64,000 nt of DNA, taken from assembly GCA_029721435.1 (NCBI GenBank), contig CM056584.1:15511739-15575738 (forward strand). Direction: 5' to 3'. Numbering within the stretch: the first letter of the stretch is position 1; the number at the start of each line of letters is the position of its first letter. The DNA comes from Gymnothorax reevesii. Its lineage: Eukaryota; Chordata; Actinopteri; Anguilliformes; Muraenidae. Of this stretch, positions 43,261-54,158 are shown in pieces. The position numbers and the translations under genes were made by a program. The notes under the pieces were generated by a model. The model was not told the DNA's origin, did not search any database, and saw only the letters and a program-made list of their open reading frames with translations.

Positions 43261-43793
43261 AATTCTATAAGTAGATATTATTGTCCCCTTGTTACTGCCA
43301 ATTAATGCAGAACACTGCAATGTTACATAAATATTGTGAGAACATTTTTTTACTTGCATGCAGCTGCTTCTGACCCAAAAAACAGGTTTATTGAATCAGC
43401 AGGGTAGCTCAGTAACTCTCAGAACCAAATCAGCTGCATATATATGGAAGTTCATAAAAGTAATTTGAGGTTTCAGTCACTGCATTATATCCAGATAACT
43501 CAGAAATACTGCTTTGTGAAACAGACCCTACAGCCACAATGTTTTTCTTTGGCCGTAGTTGAGAGATAATGTTGTTGTAACATGTGAGGAACATTAATAG
43601 AATGTTTATGTTGGTGTCAAATCTCACCATCACACAATCTCAGTAAGAAACAGTATCTTTGGATTTCTGTGGTGAAAGGATAGTATTGCTGCAGTTAGAT
43701 AAGGTCTGGTTGAGATCTCATTTCACCTGCAGGTCCATGAACTGACATGGGACTGTTCTTCAGAGCTGTGAAATGAGATAAAATCACTCCCTC

Positions 43794-43888
43794 ATTTGCA
43801 TGGCGCTATAAATACAGTATGTAAATCCTGCAGGTGCATCTCACTTCAGTGCCAGTGAGCAGGGTGTCTCTCTGTCGCCCCCTGCTGG
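43794..43888. promoter_or_regulatory. Octamer, TATA and CTCF-like motifs, second copy
   Basis: ATTTGCAT at 43794-43801, TATAAATA at 43807-43814 and, on the minus strand, CCAGCAGGGGGCGA at 43875-43888. The last is a closer match to the CTCF core than the copy at 17762. Confidence 0.55.
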
Positions 43889-44189
43889 ATCAGCTTGGCT
43901 GGACCAGCAGGACCTGCACATGTAAGCAGCCCCTCGAATAGCTAATGTGTGGTATTGTCCGAACATTTTCATGATCTTATGGACATGAACAATGCAAATG
44001 AGGCAGGAAAGTGATGTAAATGTTGCAATATGTCAGGTTTGTAATGGTGTGGAATGGTGGTGTGGAAAGCCCCCCAATGGACTGCTTTATTATTGCAAGT
44101 GGAAACATCTAAATGAGTGATTCCTACCCAGAGTGATTCCTAACTGTGCTATTGCACTTCATCCACCGTCCAGTCTCTATACCTGCTTC

Positions 44190-44500
44190 TTCCTCACTAG
44201 GGTCCAGCAGGAGCTGAAGTCTATTCCAGATGACAAGGGACCAAATGGCAGGGACCCACCCTGGACAACACATCAATCTATCAGAAGGCACAAGGGCACT
44301 CACTCATACCTATGGGCAATTTAATAACTCCGATTAGCCTGATGTGCATGTATCTGGACTGTGGGAGGAAACCAGAGCACTGGAGGAAGCCCACACAAGC
44401 GCGGTGAAAACAAGTAAACTCCACCCAGAAAGTGTGTGAAACTCCCCAGGCCAAATTCGAACCCACAACCTTCTTGCCATGTGGTGGCAGAGCTAACATT
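44190..44500. repeat. Fish SINE-like GGAGGAAAC repeat
   Basis: Contains the characteristic ordered words CCCACCCTGGACA, ACTGTGGGAGGAAACCAGAG, AAACTCCACCCAGAAAG and TTCGAACCCACAACC, a widely dispersed fish repeat. Fragments also occur near 21555, 57150 and 59930. Confidence 0.65.
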
Positions 44501-45069
44501 TAAAGTTAAATGATCATATATATAATTAAATCCTTTGTCGTTCTTCAGGCTGCTCCATAATTATGGGAGGATCTCAGAAAATTCAGTGCTGTGGGGTCAC
44601 ATTACAGGAAAAGTCTGCAATCATTTTCCTGGAGGGTTACAGGGCTGCTGTTATTTTTCACAATGTAAAATTAGCAACCAACTTTGAGTCATTGGAAACT
44701 AGTTGAGTGGCGTTAACTGGCATGATAATCTTCTGCTTCATTTAATCTGTATAGAACAGCAACGGTAAAGACCAGCACAGTCTGTGGCTCTCCATCACCA
44801 GCATTGCAAAATTCAGCTTGAAATATTGATATCAAACAAACTGTCAGAAACAGATGGCAGGAGAGTTCACCTTCATAGAGACAGACTCGCAAATTCAAGT
44901 CCTGAAAATGTTTTTTCAAAAATAAAGATTAAATTGCATATGTTAATAGAATTAAAGCTTGTCTGACATTTTTTAATTCAGATTTGATTAGCCCCCTGAG
45001 AAAGGTTGATGACAGACTCCATTCAACCATTCCATAGTACTCAGCAGCACTCAGTTAAATATTATAATA

Positions 45070-45157
45070 GGCAGTCAGAATCAGTCTGACATTTACATGA
45101 GGAGTGACTGGAGGAGAGCTGATAATGCGGAGGTAATACAAATATACACTGATGACC
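45070..45157 (-). pseudogene. IgL V relic, framework 3 fragment
   Basis: Matches the start of the relics at 6202 and 58612 (KCQ...SDC-type framework 3 region), then ends. It lies downstream of the orphan promoter at 45505-45674 and may be the remains of its V exon. Confidence 0.7.
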
Positions 45158-45504
45158 AATGGTGGTCCGTTGGCCGTTACAAAGGCCTTCAGAAACCTCG
45201 CCCTTCAATGCTTATTAACCCAAACCTCTGGCAGATTACTTTTCCCGATCACCAACAGTTGCCCAGACTAACTGGTAGGACCGGTCGCGCTAAAGGGCAT
45301 TGCTTGGCACTCTGCACAACTCAGTGATGACGAAAATAAACGCTGCTAAGCCAGCGGGAATTTCAAATTTTTTTCATTTATGTTGCCGTTGCCGTCCTTA
45401 CGATGCCATATCAATTATATAAATGTAGGCAGTTGGCATTCAGTTTTTTCATTATCATTCATATTTTAGGCCATGGATGGTTCTTGGTTGTTCAGTTGAT
45501 TGAA

Positions 45505-45674
45505 CTAACATGCAGAGTGTCCCCAGCATGTTGTCAGTGTGAGGTGTGAACAGCCCTTACTGTCCAGCTGAGAGATGAGCAGGTTGGAGTGTGAGGAGAG
45601 GAGAGGCTGCAGGACCCAGATATAAGGGGCCGGTCAGGGAGATGGAGGGGGAGGAGCTTAAGCACACAACCAAT
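45505..45674 (-). pseudogene. Orphan V promoter with truncated leader
   Basis: A CCAAT box, C-rich tract, TATA element (45617-45625), long 5'UTR and leader ATG (45529) are well preserved, but the leader stops after MLGTLCM-like codons with no donor or V exon attached. Confidence 0.85.
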
Positions 45675-46140
45675 GACAGATTTTGAGTTCACATGCATAT
45701 TTACTGCATCCATACTTACTGAAGTAAAGTTACCTAACAGATTCTATCCCAATCTCTTTCCAATGTGAATAATGTTAGACATTAAATGTTAGTCAGTATT
45801 GATTATATTGCATAATACAATGCAGATTTTATGGACTACATTTTGGTAAAGACCAAAGTTTGAACTTATGGATAGATGTATGGATGCAGATGTTACCTTG
45901 ATCTGTCATTTCTTAATTCTTTCTTAATAATTTCAGGCTTATGTAGTGGTCTTGATTATTCCATAAATAAATTGTGTGATTATTAGTCAAGCGATCATAA
46001 ACAAGGTCAGCTTAAAAGCAATTATGCGTATAAGGGTCAGAGACTTACAGCAACTCATTTGAAAATCGCATAACACCTGCGTTACCGCCGGGGGGATGTT
46101 GGGCTTTAGGGAGTTAGTGAGAAACTGAGACTGTGCGGCT

Positions 46141-46252
46141 TTGGCAGGTTGAAGTGAAGCGATTGGATGTGAATTAAGTCCTATATCTATCTGGAGAATT
46201 TTTTCTGTGATACAGCCGTAACGCAAACTGAGGAGCCTCGTTGTTGCTTTAT
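46141..46252 (-). pseudogene. IgL V relic, framework 2 to 3
   Basis: Minus-strand remnant resembling the 5.3-kb V gene: a FVLRLY-like AACTGAGGAGC... region, CDR2 with the PDRY-like TATATCTATCTGGAGA word, and KRF-like framework 3. No signal, leader or open frame. Confidence 0.7.
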
Positions 46253-46439
46253 AAGAGGCATAAACATAGGAGATGTAATGGTCAGCGCCATTTATAAAGT
46301 ACCTTCAGGCACAAATTGGCTTAAAAAGCAAGTGTATGGAAATTACAGGTGTGGTAACTGTGCTCATTGATCAGATACATTTGACACTAAAACATTCAGT
46401 GATTCTCATTTAGGTAAGAAATACAGCATTAAACAGTTT

Positions 46440-46753
46440 ATCAATTGCCTATCCAACACATGCGGCTAAATATACATAGGTCAAACAAAAAGGATTTTAA
46501 AACTAAGAATTGCTGAACACAAAGCTGCAATCAGAAATGACAATATTGATCATGTTATTGACACTATACGGAGAAAAACCATGGACTAGCCACCACACCT
46601 AAATGTATTGGCATTGAGAGGTTAGAGTCTCACCCAAGAGGGGGTAATTTGATTGAGCAACTGTTGAAAAGGGAGGCTTTTTGGATTCATGAGTTGAATA
46701 CAGTTGAACCATATGGACTCAATGAAAAACAGGAGCTGAGTGTATTTTTGTGA
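46440..46753 (+). pseudogene. Penelope-like element, GIY-YIG endonuclease end
   Basis: The frame reads IYIGQTKRILKLRIAEHKAA (46470-46530), the GIY-YIG nuclease core. After a stop and frame change it reads SHPRGGN, LLKREAFWIHELNTVEPYGL and NEKQELSVFL-stop at 46753, the typical C-terminus of Penelope-like retroelements. The RT part is absent. Family assignment is from these motifs. Confidence 0.82.
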
Positions 46754-46963
46754 TAGATGACAATGTGTGCAATGATTTGAATGCACAACGTAATTTTGTG
46801 AGGCCAATGTAATAATATCTTTTTATTTTTGAACATTTCAGCTATTTTTACTGTTAATATTTTGCGCAGAATATATTTATCCACAGGCCAATAGATAATC
46901 AATGTGTAGTATGACGCCATGTCTTGATATTTTGATAACTAATTTATTTTTAGAGGTGTTATT

Positions 46964-47040
46964 TATTGCAGCCCCGGATGGAGTGGCCGGGGGTTCTATG
47001 GATTTGCGATCATCGCGCGTCCGCGTCTGTAGAGATTTTC
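46964..47040 (-). repeat. Inverted partner of 48930-49008
   Basis: The minus strand shares GCAAATCC, CCCCC and TCCGGGGCT-type words with the plus strand at 48930-49008 (common peptide RKSI-PP-T-SGA). The two may be the ends, or fragments, of related elements. Confidence 0.5.
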
Positions 47041-48929
47041 TTGTGAACGCTCTACAGACTGCAATTCTTTTCCAATCCTTTTGATATTTCACATGCACGT
47101 TGATAGCGGTTAGTGGATGAAGCCTATCGATTTTGGTTGAGTTTCGTCATGGTTTGTCCGAAATATTCCCAAAAAACCAACAAAAATTTTCCCATTGGAA
47201 AGAATGGGAGTTGGGTTCTCATTGCTAGAGTGCGTGATGTCACACCTAGAGTGGGAGCTGGGAGCACAGAGGCTGCAAAAAATACTTTTCATATCACTAT
47301 AACTTCCACAAATTTAAATCCCTCTTCATGAAATTTCCCAACAACAGAGGAAAATTGGTTGTTGTCACAGTACTATAGTTTTTGTAGTACAGAAGTACAT
47401 AGTTTTGCCTCAGGGAGCAGTCAAAGGACATGAGGCACGTCTAATTTCTCTATCTTTTTCAATCACCCAAATTACCCAAAAAATTTTGGGAGAACAGCAA
47501 GCACACAGAGTTTTTAGATCACTGTAATTCCAAAATTATATTACTATATTTTGCATTAGAAGCAAGAGTTTGAGGTGTGCGCAACCAAGGATTTCTTTCA
47601 CTAAGTAACTCAGCGATTCTCTGTGCGTGGGGATCCAGTCCTGCCATGGCCCTCTGTGATTCACTGATTTGATATCTAACAGCTCAGCTGTTTCCATGGA
47701 GATGATTTGGTTAAGATATTGGCCGCGTTCCAAATGTACACTCCATGTACGGCATTATGTTATGAATGTCCTACATTGAAAACAATATAAAGACAACGAG
47801 TGAGCGAGTGGACAACTGTGCATTCCGTGTGTCATCATCAGAACAAAGTTAAACCAGCCAGTGATTTTGCGCTTATTGAAATTCGCCCAATGCTATGAAT
47901 TTCCAGTCTTAAAAAGGTAACCTACCTCATTTTCCCGGCTGTTTATTTTCACTGCCAGGTCCAAGCTAATACAGCACAATTTTAAAACGTTGCCCTCTTT
48001 ATCAAACGCAAAGAAGCATTTGATAGAAATGTAACGTTAAAAAGAGAAACATATGTTCATGAATGCGATATGCCTCTGTTTGCAGTCTACCTTAAATGGA
48101 ATTACTGCTTGGCAGAGCTAGCTAGTGGTTGCCTTGTGCAAGGTTCATGAGCAAACATTATGTCTTCACTAATTACAATACAGGCTCGCTAGGTCATCAG
48201 CATCTGGTTCCCAGCGTCACCGTTAAGCTAAACCTCCGAGGAATATTCGCGTACATCACTTCATGGCTCAGCCTGTCGTGCCGTACATAATTTACACACA
48301 ATAATGAGTGCATGAATAAATAAACTGAAGTAATTTCATTTGCATCAAGAAAATTTACAAAGAACTAATGTGGAATCACAATGAAATACAATTGAAATAA
48401 CACTTGACCATTTTTGTGGTCACTGGTTTTCAATGGTGGTTTTTATGTCTTCAGTTCGTACGTGCGAGCGCGAGACACGTTCCGGTCCGACCCATAACCC
48501 GTCAGTGCAGATGTTGATGCCAGCGGACATGGAGCTGGTCTATTTATTTACGCAGTTACAGTATTCTCTCACTAGATAGCACACCCGGACCAGTTATTGA
48601 ACATTCACCAGCAAGCCAACCTCGAACACAGTTTACAATATTAGCCAACCCTGTTTTTCAAGACTTGTATAAATGAAACTCCTCAGCTAAGCCTTCTGTG
48701 CAAACTGCTGAATATACTTGGCCATACTATCTATCCAGCAATTCCAAAAATGCTCTCGTGACTGAAAAATTTGTTGTCCTCTGTAGCAGCCACTTCATCT
48801 ATCGAGAACCAGTGGTATTCAAATTAGTAGTTAAGAAAAATCGATTTTCTGAAGAAAATTTTGACACGATATTCATACTGTTATTCTTCTATCACTATCA
48901 TTTATCTTCTATCGTTTCCCTCACGCAGA
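47041..48929. other. Intergenic, mostly unrecognised
   Basis: No gene is seen. A small MITE copy lies at 47727-47832. A palindromic-looking repeat around 47160-47230 (CCCATTGGAAAGAATGGGAG) is another dispersed fragment. Confidence 0.55.
47727..47832. mobile_element. Small MITE, copy 2 (inverse of 37146-37262)
   Basis: Shares GAATGTYCTACATT and AAAACAATAT words in inverse order with copy 1, but is more diverged. Confidence 0.6.
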
Positions 48930-49461
48930 GGTACTTCTGGGCCAGGACGCAAATGCGCGACCATCGGAAATCCATTGTACCCCCGGGCACTCTGTCCGGG
49001 GCTCAGGCCCGGACTGGCCAAAGGGAGATACAGGAGTCATCCCGAAGCGCCGGTATGTGCTTGGCCTGCTGGACTGCTGGCTGCCGCCTGCATGTCGGGG
49101 TGTTTTTTTTTTACTTCTACAGACTGCCGGCCGACCGGCGTCGCAACTCGCAGCTGTCTGACTTTTTTCAGGCCAATCAGAGGCCACTCAGGCCAGTAGC
49201 ATGTGAGGAGGACAACAAGACGATTGGTTTGTTTTGATTAACACTCACCCCAACAGTCCGTGTCAACCACACAGACAGTGTGTGTGTGGAGGAGGAGGTG
49301 TGTCTGTGTGGTACCTGCTGCTGAGAAGAGGAGAGGAGGACGACTTGTGAATGGACCCACCTAAAAAGAGGAAGGACGGCGCAGAGAAGGAGAGAGATAA
49401 ATAGAGGAAGGCACTCAAGGTTGATGCGGCCAAATGCCAAAAATTAACAAGTTTATATAGG
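48930..49461 (+). mobile_element. hAT-like transposon fragment
   Basis: GC-rich sequence with an ATG at 49351 opening MDPPKKRKDGAEKERDK, a stop at 49402, then RKALKVDAAKCQKL. This resembles the N-terminus of ZMYM1/hAT-type transposase proteins. No catalytic region is present. Borders are uncertain. Confidence 0.5.
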
Positions 49462-49594
49462 CCTTCCCCCCTAGCCATGACCGCGCCATCCAAAAAAAAA
49501 AAAAGATCTGTCCGCGTCAGACTCTGCCAGTAAGTTTTATTTTAAAAAAAAACAAAACACTGGTTCTCTTCAGACGCCATGTACACGTTTACCC

Positions 49595-50400
49595 GTGACG
49601 TGCAGTCGGAGGTTAGTTTGGTGAGGCAAAAACTTCCCCTTTGCTTGAATAACAATTAGACGATTAACTAGTTTAGTAAGACTATTTGGTAGAATGAGGG
49701 GCAGTTTAAGTTTCTGCGGCGTTATTACTCAGTAGGCTACATCGAACTTGAAATGCTCACGAAACTGCAGATTTGCGAGTATTTGCTGACAGGAAGCCAG
49801 AGACGTACAGTGAGGTGAAGCCGTGACCCAAACTTTTATCACAGAATTTTGAGACCCTGTTCCCACGTACTATTCCTTATTGACAATGAAAACAATTAAG
49901 ACCAAGCCTGTAGGAAGCCTGACACTGATAGAGGAGATAATGACTTCATTCACGTATATGCTGCGATTCAAGACTGCAAAGATGGAAATCTGAATAATAA
50001 ATTAGGAAAAATTCTCTTGGTAATTCTGTATATCGTTCAAACATTTTGTTCATCGGATTAAGAAAGAAGACTGCAAATAAACGTCTGCTTTTTGTTTAGG
50101 TGTAAAAGCGCGTATTTAAAGGACAATACATTGTATAAGCTGCTGATTAAGCATTGAACTCTGCATTTGTCGAACTGTGTTAATATTTTTTGATGACGTT
50201 GCTTCGGCTTCCTGGAAGCAAGTACGCGCAAATCTGCTGTTTAGCATTTCAGGTTCGATGTACTGAGCAATAACGCCACGGAAACTTAAACTGGCCCATC
50301 ATTTTGCCAAATAGTCTTACTAAACTAGTTAATCTTCTGATTGCTAATCAAGCAAAGGGGTGATTTCTGCCTCACCAAACTAACATCCACCACACGTCAC
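49595..50400. mobile_element. Foldback element with about 200-bp inverted arms
   Basis: The left arm 49595-49810 (GTGACGTGCAGTCGGAGGTT...) is the inverse of 50205-50400 (...CACACGTCAC) with scattered mismatches, sharing AACTAGTTTAGTAAGACTAT and the GTTTAGTTTGGTGAGGCA-like end. The centre has no ORF. Confidence 0.82.
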
Positions 50401-50613
50401 TGACGTCTACATAATGTAAATATGTTTGCTGTCTGTTGCTGACTTGCTGTTAAGTATCCCGGCCCATACATGAAAGCTATTATGTATCCAGCTTCGGATT
50501 TAGGTTGTAGTTCATTAGTATTTCCTTAGAACCTATTTAAAATATTAATCAATGCTCTACTCCCATTCTGTATTATACAGTCAGCCTTGTATATTATTTA
50601 TTATTTTATTATT

Positions 50614-50880
50614 ACCTCCGCCAAGGAGGTTATGTTTTTGGTGCCGTTTGTTTGTTTGTTGGTTTGTTTGTGTACAACATAACTCAAAAACTTATGGCCG
50701 GATTTTGATAAAATTTATCAGGGTGGGTGGGTATTAAGTCAAGAAACAGCTGATTAAATGTTGGCATACCTAGGCCAAAGTACTGCTGAGATATACGCCA
50801 AAGTTCAAGATTTCAAGTCTTTCCAATGGTCCGGAGTTCCGATCGCCGTGCTTTTGGGTTTGCTGCCCCCTGGCGGAGGT
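50614..50880. mobile_element. MITE with perfect 10-bp inverted ends
   Basis: ACCTCCGCCA at 50614-50623 and TGGCGGAGGT at 50871-50880, with AT-rich flanks. Inside are a GTTT-rich stretch and no ORF. Confidence 0.75.
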
Positions 50881-51155
50881 CTGCGCTCTCTGAGTGCTTT
50901 TCTAGTTATTATTATTTTATTATTTATAAAAGAAAAATGTTTATATGTAAAAAAAACACGATAAGGTCAAGTGACACTGGATTTGATTATTTCACCTGTG
51001 GGTGTCATGGGGAAAGCAAAGAGCGAACCTGACGAAGCGATGGCAAAACGCGTCGTTCGCTCTTAAATAAAACTCAGTCAATGGTGATCAGTGCGCGGAG
51101 CATAAAAAACATTTGACACTGATGATCTAACCCTGGTATCCAAAATGAGAGTAAA

Positions 51156-51190
51156 GTAATGAGAGTGCAGAGTGTCCCCTCAGCTCAGCT
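51156..51190 (-). pseudogene. V leader relic
   Basis: Plus strand AATGAGAGTGCAGAGTGTCC matches a V leader exon, but the start codon and donor are missing. Confidence 0.5.
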
Positions 51191-51472
51191 CTCTCAGCTC
51201 TTATATCAAAGTTACATCAGAATTTGACAATATTCCCCTGAATTTAAACAGTTCACTTTATGTTGAAATTAATCACTGCTGGTGAAACAAAGTGAAAGGA
51301 TGCAGATGTTGTGGTCCTGCAGAACTGGGTTTCTATCAGATGGGCTCCAGGCCCTGTGACGTTACTGTCATGGTTCAGAGGTCCTGGCTCAGCTTAAGTG
51401 ACAGCACATCCTGTACTGAGAGTAAAGTTCTCTCCTTTCTAAAACTGCTATAAAGCAGAAGTGATGCTCAGA

Positions 51473-51500
51473 GGTTTTTGTCATGAGGCAAATCACTGTG
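51473..51500 (-). promoter_or_regulatory. V 12-spacer recombination signal
   Basis: Heptamer CACAGTG (51494-51500), spacer ATTTGCCTCATG, nonamer ACAAAAACC (51473-51481). The spacer is diverged. Confidence 0.95.
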
Positions 51501-51943
51501 ATATGAACTCCTCCGCATTGGTGTCCCATGTATTACAGCAATACACTGCAAAGTCTCCTGCCTCCACATTTTTGATTATCAATTGATAATCAGATGTACT
51601 CTGATTAGTGGATGTAAAGCGGCTGGACGAGAACCCAGCCCCATATTTAGGGGCACTCCAAGAGTGATAGAAACGCAGCACATGCTGAGGAGCACTGCCT
51701 GGAACCTGCTTGTACCACCAAACTGCTCGATTAGTCACAGTCCCCAGGTTACAGTCCATAGTGGCTGTATCTCCTTTACTCTCTGTCAGAACAGGAGGCT
51801 TCTGTGTCACCACTGTTACTCCACTCACACCTGGGAAATAAGAAGATCATGTAAGAAACATTAAATGCAGAATTTTAATTTAAGACTAATTCAAGTTTCT
51901 TACATGAGAGCACAGAGATGAGAGTGCAGAGAGTCCCCAACAT
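51501..51943 (-). CDS. IgL V gene, family A (V at 51.5 kb)
   Basis: Leader exon 51904-51943 (MLGTLCTLISVLS plus one base) and V exon 51501-51830. The domain reads VTVVTQKPPVLTESKG, MDCNLG, CDR1 TVTNRAVW, WYKQVPGS, CDR2 FYHSWSAPKYG, GAGFSSSRFTS and CDR3 NTWDTNAEEF. The frame is open. Framework 3 ends VEAGDFAVYCC instead of GDSAVYYC, placing an extra Cys beside the conserved one, which may affect folding. It is the complete version of the gene cut at the left window edge. Confidence 0.9.
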
Positions 51944-52075
51944 GTTGTCAGTGTGAGGTGTGAACAGCTGAGAGATGTGCAGGTTGGAGTGTGAGGAGAG
52001 GAGAGGCTGCAGGACCCAGATATAAGGGGCCGGTCAGGGAGATGGAGGGGGGGGAGCTTCTGCACTCAGCCAGTC
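51944..52075 (-). promoter_or_regulatory. V gene promoter and 5'UTR
   Basis: TATA element at 52019-52027, C-rich tract, no CCAAT box because gypsy sequence joins at about 52076; short 5'UTR form. Confidence 0.75.
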
Positions 52076-54158
52076 CAAGGTGTTGGATAGAAAGTGTTGT
52101 TTCCAATCATTACATTCTTCATGCAACAGTAGTTTGTTGCAAAACAAAGTGATTAACCGACGGAACCTCTGAATCCCTGTCATTCTCAGTAAACAGCGGA
52201 GGCCGATAACCCAACTGATCCTCAAATGGGGAAAGGCCCGAGGAGGAGTTACCCAGTGAATTCTGGGAATATTCGGCCCATGTTAAAAATCGACTCCACA
52301 AAGATGGGTTGTCAGCCGCTAAACATCGAAGAGTATTCTCCAAGGACTGGTTGGTTAACTCAGTCTGCCCGATAGCCTCTGGATGAAAACCAGAGGAAAG
52401 GCTCACAGTGGCCCCCAACTGGTTGCAAAATGCACATCAAAATTTGGCTGTAAATTGAGGCCCCGGTCAGAAACCACATCTTGAGGGATGACATGCAGCT
52501 GGAAAACATGGCCCACAACAAGAAGGGCCGTCTGCCGTGCCGAAGGCAGCTTGGGCAGCGCGATAAAGTGGGCGGCCTTAGAAAAACGGTCAACCACGAC
52601 CAGGATGACTGTGTTCCCTTCCGAAACAGGCAGCCCCGTAACAAAATCAAGAGCGAATCAAAATCAATATGGCTCCACGGGCGCCTAGGGATGAGCAACA
52701 GCCGCAGCAGACCAGAGGGGGGGAGGTGGGAAGTTTTGTTCCTAGAGCAAATACAGCACGCCGCTACAAACTCCCGGATGTCCTCAATCATACTGGGCCA
52801 CCAGAAACATCAATCCAAGAACTGCTTGCTCCGATTAACCCCCGGGTGACCCGCCAGACGGGAATAGTGACCCCACTGGAGAACTTGGGACCGCAATGCC
52901 AAAGGAACAAACAAACAACCAGGCGGTTCCCCACCAGGACCGGGATCATTTCTCAATGCCTCCCGCACAACAGACTCAAAGTCCCACTGAATGGGAGCCA
53001 CAATCTGAGCTGCCGGGATAACCGGCTCAGGAATGGGGTCGCGACCGGAGCGATCATGAATCTGCAACAAAGCATCGGGCTTGATGTTTTTTGACCCCGG
53101 GCGATAGGTTAACATAAAGTTAAAGTAGTTGAAAAGCAACGACCACCGCGCCTGCTGAGATTTACTTCATTTAGTTTGTTGGATGTATTGGAGATTTTTA
53201 TGATCCGTCCAAACCACAAATGGATGTTCAGCCCCCTCCAACCAATGGCGCCACTCTTCTAATGCCAACTTGACAGCCAACAACTCCTGGTCACCAATGC
53301 TGTAATTCTGTTCGCCCGCCGACAACGACCGGGAGAAGGTAGGCACATGGGTGCAACTTACTGTCCCAAAGGGGGCGCTGAGACGAAATGGCACCTACCC
53401 CGACTTTCGATGCATCCACCTCCAGAACTAATGGGAGGGAGGAGTCAGGCAAAATGAGAATGGGTTCTGAGCTAAGTTGTTTCTTTAACTCCTGAAAAGC
53501 AGCCTCAGCTGCTAGAGACCAAGCAAACGACGAGGAGGTATTCTTCTTTGTGAGCGCAATAATGGGGGCAGCTACCGCACTAAAATTACGGATAAACCTC
53601 CTATAAAAATTAGCAAACCCCAAAAACCGTTGCACCTCATTAACATTTTTAGGGGCAGGCTAATCTCTGACCGCTGCCACTTTGTTAGGATCCATGCGGA
53701 CTGACCCTTCTGAAACAATGAAGCTAAGAAACAAAACTGTCTTGGCATGAAAAATGCATTTCTCCGCATTGACAAAAAGCTTGGCTTTGGGGAGGGCCTC
53801 AAGCAATTGTCTGACATGTTGTTTATGCTCCAACAGAGTTGAAGAGAAAATCAAAATATCGTCAAGGTAGACAAAGACAAATCTCTCCAACATCTCTTGG
53901 AGGACTTCATTAACGAGTGCCTGGAACACAGAGGGGGCGTCAACTAATCCAAACAGCATGACCAAATATTTGTAGTACCCGTCATGCATATTAAATACCA
54001 TTTTTCACCCGTCCCCCTCACGGATCCGAACCAAGTTATAAGCATTCTGGAGGTCTAGCTTGGTAAAAAAAGACGCCTCCTGCAGCCATTCAAACGCAGA
54101 GTTTGTCAATGGAAGTAGGTATCGATTTTTTATAGTGATGTTATTCAAGCTCCTGTGA
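52076..54158 (-). mobile_element. Truncated Ty3/gypsy retrotransposon, right copy
   Basis: Same fragment and junctions as 385-2468. Here the RT region is open (53660-54001, with YLDDILIFS). The RNase H part has a one-base insertion near 53337 and a CGA-to-TGA nonsense change near 53168. These lesions are absent from the left copy, which has its own stop in RT. Confidence 0.9.

Larger units (their letters stand above)
43640..44820. other. Relic of a C-region 3' flank without a C exon
   Basis: 43670-43900 and 44590-44810 match 17590-17800 and 18095-18340, the flank 3' of the C exon. No C exon or J is found beyond it. This marks a former cluster boundary. Confidence 0.65.

Noticed and set aside
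48698..49237. 179-codon plus-strand ORF
   Set aside because: It runs across the border of a hAT-like fragment and unrelated sequence, with no domain; likely fortuitous.
50850..50885. CTCF-like CCGCCAGGGGGCAG motif at the MITE end
   Set aside because: It is part of the terminal repeat of a dispersed MITE, so it is weak evidence for a locus-specific site.
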